The notes beneath the pieces are model-generated. The model did not search any database. It was not told where the DNA came from and worked only from the letters and a program-made list of their open reading frames with translations. DNA of 64,000 nt from Chondrus crispus (lineage: Eukaryota > Rhodophyta > Florideophyceae > Gigartinales > Gigartinaceae). The stretch's first letter is position 1, and each line of letters opens with the position of its first letter. Below are positions 32,633 through 43,202 of the stretch, piece by piece. The translations under genes were made by a program, and so were the position numbers. The DNA lies in assembly GCF_000350225.1 (NCBI RefSeq), contig NW_005178873.1, forward strand, positions 268,567 through 332,566, written 5' to 3'.

Positions 32633-33790
32633 TCATCGTTGGAGAGTAGTCCACGTCGCCCGGGTCTTTATGATCCTTTGTTCAATTGTGGGTAGCGAAG
32701 GAGGAGCTGCAGCGCTGCCTGGAGAAGGCAGGGATCCCCTGATGGATGACCCGTAAGCTTCCTCGACGTCTCTGAACCTCGGCGGAAGAGATTCGTTGAC
32801 TGGATCGGACTGAAACTTGCGAAGCACATCCATCTGCTCACCCGCTTTCCCGCTGTACAGAGAATCAGAGAGCACCACTGATTTGACGTCTCCTAGAAAC
32901 AGCTCAGCTATTTCGCGTAAGTTTGCGTCCAGACGTTCTTCCCTAGTTAAGGCTTCCGCGTCGACTTGATCAGAACTCAACGACGCTTGCATTGAAAGCT
33001 TAAGACAACGACTCTGCACAGAGGGCGCAAAACTTTCTCCCCTTCTCTTGATTACATGAAACGTAAATGTTTGGCCGTTAAACAAGATATAGGGTGCCAC
33101 CATAACCTTAGCTGATGGGAAGTGAACAGAATGCGCGAATACGTCCCAGGCTCGAATAACGCTTTGAATGGCGAACCCGATGGGCTGGCCTACTTCCCTA
33201 GTGACAGTGAAAGAGGGCAAAAAGGCTGTGCCTAAGCCTTGGACTGCTGCTTTCTTGTGCTTCTTCTGGGGTGGAGGTCTGGTACTGGCACTTCCTCTCC
33301 TTGCTGTCTTCTTAGGCCCATACCTTGCCTGCACTGCAAGCACCGTAGATATGAGAAAGAAGATTCTCTCAAACTGAGTAGCATTAGCTGAACGAAACCC
33401 TTCCTTACCTGCTTTTGGCGCTCTCTTATGAGCAGTAAAGAAAGAGGAGACCAGCAACGAGTACTTGCGATACTGTTCAGGAACGAGCGTGTAGTAGTCC
33501 CCCGCACGACTGTCAAAGGTGAACTCAAGCCTCAGCGAGCAGCATACGCGATAAGCCTGATCCATATAGTTTGTTTTCAGCTTCTCGACACCGCTGGCAT
33601 TACTTTCTTCAACTCCACATCCAGCCAACGAATCCATTACGGCCTGCATTTGGAGTGCCTCACTCGTCTTCATCCATTGCAAGACTTCCGAATAGGCTAC
33701 GCTTCCTTCTTCTGGGATTCCCTTACTCCTAAAGTACGCGGAACGAATAGGAGGGAAGTACCTCAAGACGAGGTCTTCGGCCTTCACCAT
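32633..33790 (-). CDS. Unknown protein at the head of the methyltransferase/SET series
   Basis: 385 residues from ATG 33790 (MVKAEDLVLRYFPP). It is alpha-helical in appearance, with a Lys-rich patch (KKTARRGSAS...PPPQKKHKKA) in the middle that could be a nuclear localisation signal, and a Pro/Ser-rich end. I recognise no domain. The stop overlaps the beginning of the methyltransferase frame, so this may be the N-terminal domain of one large protein. A TATA-like box and a 36 bp core shared with the divergent gene lie 91-117 bp upstream. Confidence 0.65.
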   Translation of the reverse strand: MVKAEDLVLRYFPPIRSAYFRSKGIPEEGSVAYSEVLQWMKTSEALQMQAVMDSLAGCGVEESNASGVEKLKTNYMDQAYRVCCSLRLEFTFDSRAGDYYTLVPEQYRKYSLLVSSFFTAHKRAPKAGKEGFRSANATQFERIFFLISTVLAVQARYGPKKTARRGSASTRPPPQKKHKKAAVQGLGTAFLPSFTVTREVGQPIGFAIQSVIRAWDVFAHSVHFPSAKVMVAPYILFNGQTFTFHVIKRRGESFAPSVQSRCLKLSMQASLSSDQVDAEALTREERLDANLREIAELFLGDVKSVVLSDSLYSGKAGEQMDVLRKFQSDPVNESLPPRFRDVEEAYGSSIRGSLPSPGSAAAPPSLPTIEQRIIKTRATWTTLQR

Positions 33791-33845
33791 TTCTCAATGT
33801 CGATAGCGAGCTGACAATGTAGTGCGTTAGTAACTGTGACTTAGA

Positions 33846-33907
33846 TCTGTTCGGGTATCCCCAACCAGCTCCCGATAGGAACCTTACTTCGGTGTCCTTC
33901 CTCTATA
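33846..33907 (-). promoter_or_regulatory. Core promoter of the minus-strand methyltransferase/SET series
   Basis: On the minus strand TATAGAGGAAGGAC (33907-33894) is followed by a 36 bp block (33881-33846) that is identical to the block at 34879-34914 in the divergent gene. The TATA-like box lies about 115 bp before the ATG at 33790, and the block falls where transcription would start. Confidence 0.6.
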
Positions 33908-34856
33908 AGAAATGCCACCAGTTTACCACGCTGAAGCCAAGACAACAAGTAATATACACTGAGTTTCGGTTGCCAGCGAGTGGAGAGGACAAACCGCAGG
34001 TGAGACTCGCGATACAACAGCCTGAAGACCTCTCAAAGCAAGGAAATCAATCTGCGTGGTTGATAAAGGGGCGGTCCAGACGGACGTAAATGCAACAGGC
34101 CCCTCCTGGACGGTATAGTGTGCACTAGTACGAAAGTGCTATAACAGAAGAGAGTGGAGCGGTCGCAGTCATTGAGGTTAGTCGGCATTGGTGGCGCAGT
34201 CTAAACGGTTGTTGCAGGGGTCCTGGGGTGCGTAGAGCATGGTTCACATTTTCTACATGTAAAAAATCAACCCTGATTCCAATGAAATTTCGCTGATTTT
34301 TCCACATGTAACTTACATGCGCAGATCTGCACCAGGGCCCTAGGCCAGAAAAATTAACGGGTGCTTGGAACCTCAAAAACTGTATGATTTTGAAATCATG
34401 GCAGGGTTCCACCAATGCTTGACCAGGGCGCAACCACTGACCAGTGTACAACCACTCCTGTAGCTTCAAATCCAACTCACAGTTGCGGCCCTTTACCGCA
34501 TCATCCGTCCTTCCTCATCGGTCTTTCGCCCAAACTGACGCTTTCTTTGTCACAACTGGCGCACTTCAAATCTCTCTCCTCTTCACATACACCATCACTG
34601 CATAGCACAGCATCGCTTCTCCCCTCTCGTCATCGCCGTGGTAATCTCTGTTTCCTGGACGGCTTGTTCCGCCTTTCTGTTTCACGCGTCGCGTCTATCT
34701 CTCTATCTCTCTATCATCGTTCAGGTTGCTAGTTCTCTGGCTGCTAGCGACAGCGCTTTGCGTTAGGCAAGCAAAATCTGAGTGACCCCTTCTTGCAGGG
34801 TTCTCTCTTCGGAAAGTGGATTGTTGGTTTTTGGTTTTTGGTCTGAGTCTAATTCT

Positions 34857-34914
34857 TATAAAGGAAGGACGAAGAAGCTTCCTATCGGGAGCTGGTTGGG
34901 GATACCCGAACAGA
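34857..34914 (+). promoter_or_regulatory. Core promoter of the plus-strand dioxygenase gene
   Basis: TATAAAGGAAGGAC begins at 34857 and is followed by the 36 bp block 34879-34914, identical in all 36 positions to the inverted copy at 33846-33881. The ATG is at 34956, 94 bp after the TATA box. The 36 bp block covers the position where a start site 25-30 bp after TATA would fall. Confidence 0.65.
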
Positions 34915-34955
34915 ATTAGACAGGTTTCAAGTTGGTTAAGTTTAGAGACTCAAGA

Positions 34956-37900
34956 ATGTCCCCGAAGAGTCGTAAATCTCCTGAGAGTCGTAAGACTCCT
35001 CAGGGGCGCAGGAGTGCCCGTGTCACGAGACAAAGGACCTCACCTGCGTCTCAAAGTACTGCTGCTGGCCGAGCATCTTCTGGTTCCGGTCCGCAGTCTG
35101 CAAAGGACCGTGGTTTTGTCGGGGGGCCAATGTGGTTCTGTTTGCTCGTGCTAGTGCCAACGATGCACTCGTGAGGGTTGGAACTACGAGCTTGTTCGGA
35201 GAAGAGGGTGGAAGACTACTTTATAACGTGCATGGCCACTACATGAGGGAACTTCTGAATCCAACCGAAATCGCGCCTATCTGGAAGACAAGTTGGGACA
35301 CGGGTCGTGAGACAGTTACATATGCGTATAAAACTCCCTCAAACAAGGAAATGCCGCATCCCAAGACACTGGCTGACATTCAGGCCTTTCCACGCTATGC
35401 CTGGTCTCTGGATATGATGGAGGTTGAGGGAGATGCCCAAGTGGACATGATGGATAACGATCTCCCTGATGCACCCCGGCCTCCGCCTCAGCAGCCTCTT
35501 GAGCAGAGTGCCTCAGCTCCTCTTACCCCTGAGAACAACGGTACGCCTGTTCGTAAGAGGCTCCTGAGGTATGAGAATCAAGAAGAAGGCCCTCTAGTAA
35601 AGAGAATACTCCTGGATACCCCTGCGCGAGGTGATGAGGGAAGGCCTGCTTCCCCAGCTATCGAGTTGGTTAGGACACCCGAAGAGGATATTGTGACCCC
35701 TCATCCACGAGCTGATGAGGGTGATAGTCCAGGAGACCCCGCAATCACCGCCCAGATTGGGGCTGGAGCTCTTCGAATGTCTGATTATATGCCCATGAAT
35801 GTGATGGTGAACATCAACAGGGTTGAGTTCCCCGACTATGGTCATGCGGCGAGAGAAACGGAAGTAGGACACGTCAGTGGTATGAGGGACAGCTTCTTGG
35901 GTAATGGTTATCTATCCAGCGCGGGAACCATTACAATCACTGTAACAGACAAGAGGTTCCTGGAGAATCCCAAAAGCTTCTTGGAAAGTGGTAGACGTCT
36001 CCATCTCTCATCGAAGGGAGTCGACGGTGGGCACAGAAAGGAAGGTCTCGTGCAGGCGCAAGCGTTAGCAAAGACACCGGAAGAGCGTGAAAAGCTAACG
36101 TGGGTACCGGCGCAGGTATATATACGTCCTGATGCGCTGCCTATGTCCGACTTTGAGATTATCGGCGTCGGTGCCAATCTCAACGTACTCAACAGCACCG
36201 TTCGCAAAACAGACTTTGTCGAATCCATAGCGCCATGTCATGCATTCGCCTTATGATGGAACAGACTGGTGTGCAGTTGTCCACTCTGACTCGACGGTCT
36301 GTTGTTATGGTTATGGACTCCATGCGGATTCTACCTACTATATCAGCACATCAGCGCGGACGATACGCAGCCATTGCCATGGGCCTTCTTCGAAACGGTA
36401 TCCCCTCTAGTGCTCTCAAACAAGGCTCTGGGCAGATTGTATTGACCCACGTGGACAACTCAACATTCCTTGGCTTCGACAGGCTTTGCATGTTGCTTGC
36501 TCTGCAGTGCTTGGATCTCTACCTAACCACTGCAGTACGGAGAGGTGCTCTTGAACAGTCAAGAGCACTTTTATTTCAGCACATACAGGTGTTTTACATG
36601 CACATACGCGTATTAGGTACTGCAAGGAAGCTTTCTGCTGAGCCCGATTTGGAGGTACAGATCACCACATCACGTGTCCAGGTACGCAAAATCATCTTTA
36701 ACAACATGTCCAAGTTTGTTTTCAAGGCTAAGCAGACAATGAATAAGTCTCTGGACACGAGGATTGCAAATCTCAGGCGCTACATAAACAAGCATTTTGA
36801 AAGTGACCAGCCGAAGACACCGAAGCCCGCAGTCTCCGCCCCATCACAGCCCCGCCGAACTGCGAGGGCGAATGCTGGTAAGCCGCCTGCAAAGGCGCCT
36901 GTGCCTGCTGCTCTCCCATTGGTGGGTAAGAGGACTCTTAAGGCGAAGGGGACCGGTAAGGTTTCTCGTTTGAAGAAGCCATCCAAGGTTTGGGAACCGG
37001 TTCCGGAACCGGATGATAATCCGAAGGAACATGAAAAATTCGCTGATGACCTCCCTGGCCTTCTACCGCCCGGCTTTAATGACCCCGAGCCTTGGAAGGG
37101 AGAGGATCAGCCAAGTTGGGCGCACTTTTCCGCACTTAGGCCTCATCTATGGGGAGGATGGGGAGAGGAGCACCAGAAAATAGAGCATCAGTCTCCGTGG
37201 TTGCGTTCGCTGTTCGTTCCGGAGAACCATCGTGCCCATGCATTCGTCAACTGCAGGCAAATGATGGCAATCCATCATGCGGTGTACTTGCATGCCTCTC
37301 GTCTCCAACACAAGCACCTCGGGACAACTACGGCACCTATTTTAGGGAGCAATTTACCGGCTCGCAAGAAGAGTCCAAACACCGCGATACGATGGTCCCC
37401 GGATGATGATCTTTGGGTTGCTGCCATGGAGAGAGATGAGCTTGCGAATGAGTACTTCGCTCGGCAAGCAAATTCCCTCGAGCAGCAAGGTTTTTGCATC
37501 ATGGAGGGCTTCATGTCTGATAAAGACGTCCCCAAGGAACTGACAGAGCTCCCTAGTTGTGGTGTGAACGGTGATGTGCTCGAGGAGATTTCTAACTTCC
37601 TATTAGAATCCTTCCCTGGAGAAGAGGCATTGAAAGATGAGGCGACCCGCTCGGTTTGGAATCCCATCGTTATTGCTGGCGAAAGGGATGAGGATGATCG
37701 TGAGAAGGAAATTGGACGCTTCCTAACCACCCTCCAGGCTGTCAAAACTAAGATGGAGACAGAAAGCACCTGGGTAGCAGTCAGGCGGGCCCTGCTCGGT
37801 GTCCTTCTAGGCCAGATGCTGGCGGCGATAAGGGTGGGCAATGGTAAGGATGGAAGGCCTGAAATGGCTACGCCGGTAACTGGAGGAAGGTTCTTATACA

Positions 37901-38505
37901 CCGGTGAAGGCTGTCCGAGGCAGGCGCTCCACACTGACTTCGAAGTTAACAAGCGAAGGGACCCGCATAAGGTACCTGGGTATTTTGCCGTCTGTACGGG
38001 GCAGTATGAAGCTCATCTATGGGTTGTTCCTTACTCCCACAGGTACCTCCGTTACTCTTCAGGTGCAATCAGAAGAGCTTTCCAATGCGGTTATGGCAAA
38101 GAATATATGGATTCCGCCGTACTCCGTCTTCTTCGGTCGAGGAGATTTCTGTCATGCTGGGGCGTCTCATGATGATTCTGATGGCATGGGTAAGAATGGA
38201 TGTATCCGCTATCACATCTACTTTGTCCCAAGTCATATTAGGGTGATCGACGGGGTTCATTTCATTAACGACTTGACTCCCGATTCGATACCAGTTCAGT
38301 CCCGTACGACAGCTCAGACGAGGACGAGGATGAGGTCCCCCCTGTGAAGAGCGCTGAGGAACAAAAGTCGGGACGTTACGACGGGCCTTCGTCGGACATT
38401 CCCAGTGGAAAATCGGATGAAGACAGTTCCGATGAAGAAGACAGTTCCGATGAATGGGATGAAGAAGGTTCTCTTGATAACGGATCTCCTTCGAACACTC
38501 CGTAG
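34956..38505 (+). pseudogene. Large protein ending in a 2-oxoglutarate/Fe(II) dioxygenase domain (several frame changes)
   Basis: It starts MSPKSRKSPESRK, a basic Ser/Arg/Lys-rich tail. A frame change at a G-run near 35125 leads to a long middle region without a known domain (35132-36240). After another change near 36240 the protein continues through a helical region and a basic Ala/Pro linker (about 36800-37000). The C-terminal part has RQALHTDFEVNKR (HxD iron ligands), EAHLWVVPYSH and, after a change near 38070, FFGRGDFCHAGA (distal His) and GCIRYHIYFVP (2-oxoglutarate Arg). An acidic tail (DSSDEDEDEV...DEEDSSDEWDEE) ends at the TAG 38503-38505. The enzyme class oxidises methyl groups or side chains in protein, nucleic acid or small molecules; the target is unknown. 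About 1180 residues. Confidence 0.68.
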
Positions 38506-38835
38506 CTCAATGCGTAGATGTAATATTTATGCATACCACGGCGCTAGACTGCAATAGCATTAAACTGACTTGCTCGTATTGCTTTGTATTCTTCAATCAT
38601 GCATCCGTTCCTCTAACCTTGTGTGACTGCAGGTATAAGTGACCGTTACGAAAAGCTTCTTCCATATGAAACGTAAAACTGGTGAGACGAATGCGCTTCA
38701 CAACTTGTCCTCTTACTTCATCGAGACATATTAATTCCGTCACGTGCCCTCACCCTCTTCCAGCTCCTTTCTTGCTTATGTCCCCGAGACCACATCCTTT
38801 CTAGCAGCCGTACCCCCTACCTCATTTGATCAACC

Positions 38836-40240
38836 ATGAAAGATTCCGTACTACAAGGTCTCCATTACGGAGCAAATATCGAGCTCTACTACTCTCTCGA
38901 TCGCAAATGTTCTGGAAGTGAATCTGTATGGTGGCCCGCCACAGTTGAGAAGCTTTCTTTTACACATGATAGCAGGGGCCCGACCCTATCAGCCTCTATA
39001 GGGTTTTCTCCCTTGCATGGCTTTCCTTCTTCAGTACAGAACGTTGTGTTCGACAAAAAACAGCAGGTCAGGCACAAGCAAATGTTCTTTACTCTTGGCG
39101 CTTCCCTCCTGACGCCACTCTATCAGATTCAGACTCTCAGTCACAGCGAAATGAAGAACTTTCTGAGACCGAAGAGCAAAAGAAAGACGGAGACTACAGC
39201 CCAAATGTTCACCGTGTGAGTATGGGGAAACGGAAGAAGCCAGAAGTACCCGAGGATCCTTTTGATGAAATACGGGATGCTGTTCAAGAAAGACGTCAGT
39301 ATGAAGATTTAGAGCGAGCTGTTAAACAAGCTCGAAGCATCATTAAGGAGCACGCTACAGAGCTTTTTCGTCTACAATCTGAACGGATCATATCCAGTTT
39401 ACAAGATGGGAATGGGAATCTTTCCCCACTGGACTTCTTACGGTCACGAGTGGCGCCATTCCTAGAGAAGCCTCCCTTAGCTCCCTCTCGATTTGCTGCT
39501 GGAGAACTACGTCAAGGCTTTCAGTTCTTCTCGCAAGAGCATTTCAAACGAAGCTCCGATTGCACCCTTTCTGAGTTTGATCATGTACTTGACTACGTGC
39601 GCAGGACTGCATGGGATAGAGCTATGATACGTCCTTCTTATGAGATTGTTAAGGCTAATCCGCAGACAGAAGTTCGTATCTTGTTCTCATCGTTCGAGTC
39701 CCTCGCACGTACCTTTGCCCCAGTATCTTCGGCTTTGCTTAGAAGAGTCGTCCTCAAACAAAAACTGGAACGTGGCACTGGATCACTCACCGGACTTCGC
39801 ATTCTAGGATGGGTAGTGCAAAGTGAGAAGGACTCTTTGGTTCCCATGTACCTCACAGTGGGTAAGGGATTGCCGCAGGCAGAAGAAGATAGAGAGTTGC
39901 CTGTATTAACAATGAAAAACACGTTGTGGAATGGCGTGGAGAATATGTTTAAGGAGTCTCTAGTCATGATGAACGCAAAACCGTACGAGCTCCTAAGCAT
40001 GACAGAATCCGTACTCACGGCCGACGAATTTGAAATAATGCAGGAACGGTTCTCGTTTTGTATCACATGGAAGCGCGAATCACACCTTCATCTAGAAAGG
40101 ATACTGACTCTAGCCCCCAAGTGGTCGAAGTGCTTGGGACACTGGAGGCGACAATTCCTTACGTCCTAGTCAGGGATGAGATACATTGCAAGGAAGTTGC
40201 TAGTCTCTGTTCCAAGCTCACATTCGAAGTTGATTCGTGA
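38836..40240 (+). pseudogene. Unknown protein with a Tudor/PWWP-like N-terminus
   Basis: The first part from ATG 38836 has IELYYSLDRKCS...VWWPATVEKL, an aromatic pattern like Tudor/Agenet/PWWP chromatin-reader barrels. A frame change near 39090 leads to a Ser/Asp/Glu-rich linker (SDSDSQSQRNEELSE) and then the main 300-residue body beginning GKRKKPEVPEDPFDEIRDA. A further change near 40060 would give the tail ending at 40240 (EVLGTLEATIPYVLVRDEIH). The body is helical and not recognised. Reader identity is tentative; the strand and position fit a cargo gene of the giant element. Confidence 0.45.
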
Positions 40241-40405
40241 TCACGCATTGAGACATTCTCTTCAAATCCCATTAAATATCACGTACTCCAGAGACATTGA
40301 ATACAACTCCATGTACTTTAAAAGACCTGCAATTTGTGACATATTGCATACAAGTGTAGTTCACTAATCTTTACCTTCACAGCGACATACTTACACCACA
40401 GAAAT

Positions 40406-42505
40406 TTACAGTATTTCTCTGTACTTTACCCACTTAAACGATGCCTTCTGCAGGGCAACTATCTCTTCATCCATTTCCTCGCTTTCTGCACCTTCTTCGG
40501 CTCTAATAAAGAGATCGCTCCCATAAGCATCTTCTTCTTCCTCATCTGCCCTCTCATTCAAGTTCATTCTGTTGTATTCTTCTGTGGTCAAACGAAGCAC
40601 TTTGGAGTACAGAAGGTTCAGACGACTCTTCGCGGTAGCAGGGACTAGATCTAGAGCGAGAGTTTCAATGCTCCTGTCAGCGAAGTCCGGCTGATGTTCA
40701 TCAGGTAAGCTTCTTGAGTTGTTGCGATGCAAAGTTACAATCTCTCTGAACAAACAGGCTATTACATATACCACCTTCATAGAGCATGAATGTAAGGCCA
40801 AGAAGTCATCAGGCTTCAAACTGTAAACGAATCGTTGGCAGTACAAAAGTGCCACCAGCAGAAAGTTCACATTCCGACGTAGAGTCTTGTTCTCCCCGCT
40901 CCCAACGAATGGCTTTTCCTGAAATACTTCAACCTCATACTCCACTTTTATTGACAAGTCTTCTCGGTGTGCATCGAGAAGCTCCCGCCACTTCTTCAGG
41001 TTCTTGGAACATGTCGCTTCTTCCACTCCGGATTTCCAAACCTCGGCGAGGGGCACTTCAGCGAAATTGAAATGCATCGGACTGTTCACGAGGCTGGAGA
41101 GGAATGTAGGGGATACTTCGCCGTGCCAAAGGAACTCCATCTCGATGAAGAACTCGTTTCTCACAAACTCTCTTGACTTGTTCATATGCTGCACGTTTCG
41201 CGGGTTCACCATCTTCACAATCTCTTCCCCAAGTGTCTGTCTTTCCACTGCCTCCTCAGACATCGCTCCAGTCGCTCCCTCTAGCCCTCGAATCACTGGC
41301 GCGCCCCTACCCTTGGACGTTGACACGTCATCCTTCGAAAGGACATCATTGATGAGGCTCTTCCTCACGAAACCTTTTCGCAGGCACTTCGGACGAGGGA
41401 TACCGGACGGTTCATCCCCGATAACAACCCGATCAACTCCAATCGTCGGGTTGTTTTGGGCCGTCGTGATCAGAGACAAGCACAACTTCCGACGAAAGCG
41501 ACAAGCGATACTGTGGGTTTCGGACTTGGAAAGCGCTTCCATGGACTTCTCGCGGGGCAATCGACGGAAAACCAACCCATGCATCACACTCTCTACTGCC
41601 AACACAACATCCTTCATATCCGGCTCCTCCTCATTCGTTCCGCACTCTGTCACTGCTTCCATCACAGTACTGATGAAATGCATCCCAAATATACGACTGT
41701 AGAACTTTCCTGAGTATACTTGAGGCAAGGGGGCGAGTTGAGCAGCTATAAACTGTCGCGTATCCTTGCTCGTTGATAACCCTGCCATCACACGGATAGC
41801 CAAGTTCGTGGCGTCCTCACACTTCTCCATCTTCTTCTCGAGCGACTTCTCAACGTCGATTACTTGCTGCTTCAGCTGTGAAAAGGCCTGCAAAATCAGT
41901 TTCCTTATGGCTTCATGAGACTTCTGAATCGCCTTTTAGGAAAGAAGAGTAGCATTTGGACTGGGCTGTTCCTGTCCGCTTTGCACCGTAAGACCAGGTG
42001 AAAGACTCTGCGAGCCACCTTGGGAGTCAATGATGCGAATGCGACGCGAAGCCTGGCGAACAGCTTGCGTCGGAGTCCTGAAGCGAGATTCGGCTTCTCG
42101 TACAGGAGCGCTCTCCGACGGTGTGAATTCTGTAAAATGCGGGGTTAGTTCTCGGGCTAGTTTGCGGGGGGGAGTCTCGGCGACAACCTCATCATCCTTT
42201 TCTTCAATCGCAGCTCTCTTACGCGGGGATGTTCTTCGGGTAACATCCGCGCCCTCTTTTCTACTCCTCTTACGCGACGGAACAAGGTCGCGAGTTGCCG
42301 ACAGAACGAGTGATGCAGTATCCTCCCCAATGCCTTCTTCGATTTCAGGGCGCCGGCTGCCGGAACTCGTTTGGCGAATGACCTTTGCACCGGGGCTACG
42401 TTTGCCAAAGCCTTCCGGATCTCCCTGCGATGCATGATTTGCGCCGGGTGTCTTCTTGCGCTTCGCCTTCGCGCGGCCTCTGGAGGCGCTAGCCCGTCTA
42501 TGCAT
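40406..42505 (-). pseudogene. Unknown ~700-residue protein interrupted by one in-frame TAA
   Basis: The ATG at 42505 (MHRRASASRGRAKAKRKK) begins a basic, Ser/Pro-rich 189-residue N-terminus with several KR-rich nuclear-localisation-like patches. A TAA at 41938-41936 is followed, in the same frame, by KAIQKSHEAIRKLILQAFSQ and 495 more open codons to 40406. The C-terminal part is helical, ends with an acidic segment (ADEEEEDAYG), and has no domain that I recognise. That the reading frame is preserved across the stop for 500 codons argues for a single recent nonsense change. Confidence 0.6.
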
Positions 42506-42559
42506 CGCTACAGAAGGCAGGCGAAGATGTTTAAGTAAGAAGGGTTGGGAAATGGAGGA

Positions 42560-42630
42560 AGGGGTGAAAAGGAGGATGGAGTGAAAAGGAGGATGGAGTG
42601 AAAAAGAGGATGAAGTGAAAAGGAATGGAA
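42560..42630. repeat. 17 bp tandem repeat upstream of the 42.5 kb gene
   Basis: AAAAGGAGGATGGAGTG and close variants repeat about four times in the putative promoter/leader of the minus-strand gene starting at 42505. Confidence 0.8.
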
Positions 42631-42879
42631 CGAAAAAGAACGTGCTCTTTCGAAGCTGGACTAAGCAACAGCGTGGAGAGTGTGCTAGCGCAGAGGTGCG
42701 GAGAACCAGTGAATGTATATCGACGGGCAGGCGAGACGTGGAGATGTGTACAAGTTTAGAAACAGCATGCAATGAGTATGCGAGTGATACCACCAGCACG
42801 TACCATGATTACATATTCCAGTTTGTGTTTACCCTGGCCCGTAAACGTATGACCTGAGTGCCAGAAAATATAGCCGTTA

Positions 42880-43202
42880 CAGCCGGGCAATTTTCGAGGT
42901 AAACTTACCGCCCACCAACAGAGACCCGGGCGGCGTGTAATAATGCCCAGAAACATTGGGGTGGGCGGCGCTCTTGAGCTCATAGTATCGCCCGAAGGCA
43001 TACATCTATTGCCAATTTGGCACAATTGTGGGGCGGCCCCGGACGCCCCCGGACCAATCACGTGGGAGGCAATTTCTGCCAAAAAAATATCACCCGGGCA
43101 AGTCATGGTGGGCGCCACCTGTGCAACCAAATGGGGGACGGCAATTTTTGGGCTAAAAAATCGCCCAGAAATTGATTTTCCAAGATTTTGACCTTCCTGT
43201 GT
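42880..43202 (-). repeat. Right terminal and subterminal region of the giant element
   Basis: Read inward from 43202 it starts with the same 18 bp as the left end, then CTGGGCGATTTTTTAGCCC, GGCGCCCACC and further GCCCGGG/GGGCGGC words. It is related to, but not the same as, the left subterminal sequence. Confidence 0.7.

Larger units (their letters stand above)
25472..43202. mobile_element. Giant CACTA/Plavaka-like TIR transposon, about 17.7 kb, with modification-enzyme cargo
   Basis: ACACAGGAAGGTCAAAAT at 25472-25489 recurs as its exact reverse complement at 43185-43202. Inside each end the DNA stays related though diverged (GGGC[A/G]ATTTT, CTGGGCGAT, GGCGCCCAC) and is full of CCCGTGGGC/GCCCAC words, the kind of subterminal repeat seen in CACTA elements. 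Between the ends lie a transposase (27.0-30.8 kb), a minus-strand methyltransferase/SET series (33.8-30.8), a plus-strand dioxygenase gene (35.0-38.5), a plus-strand gene (38.8-40.2) and a minus-strand gene (42.5-40.4). No target duplication is visible: left flank TGTCG, right flank ACGGC. The flanks belong to different older elements. An alternative is two related elements whose outer ends survive. Confidence 0.7.
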
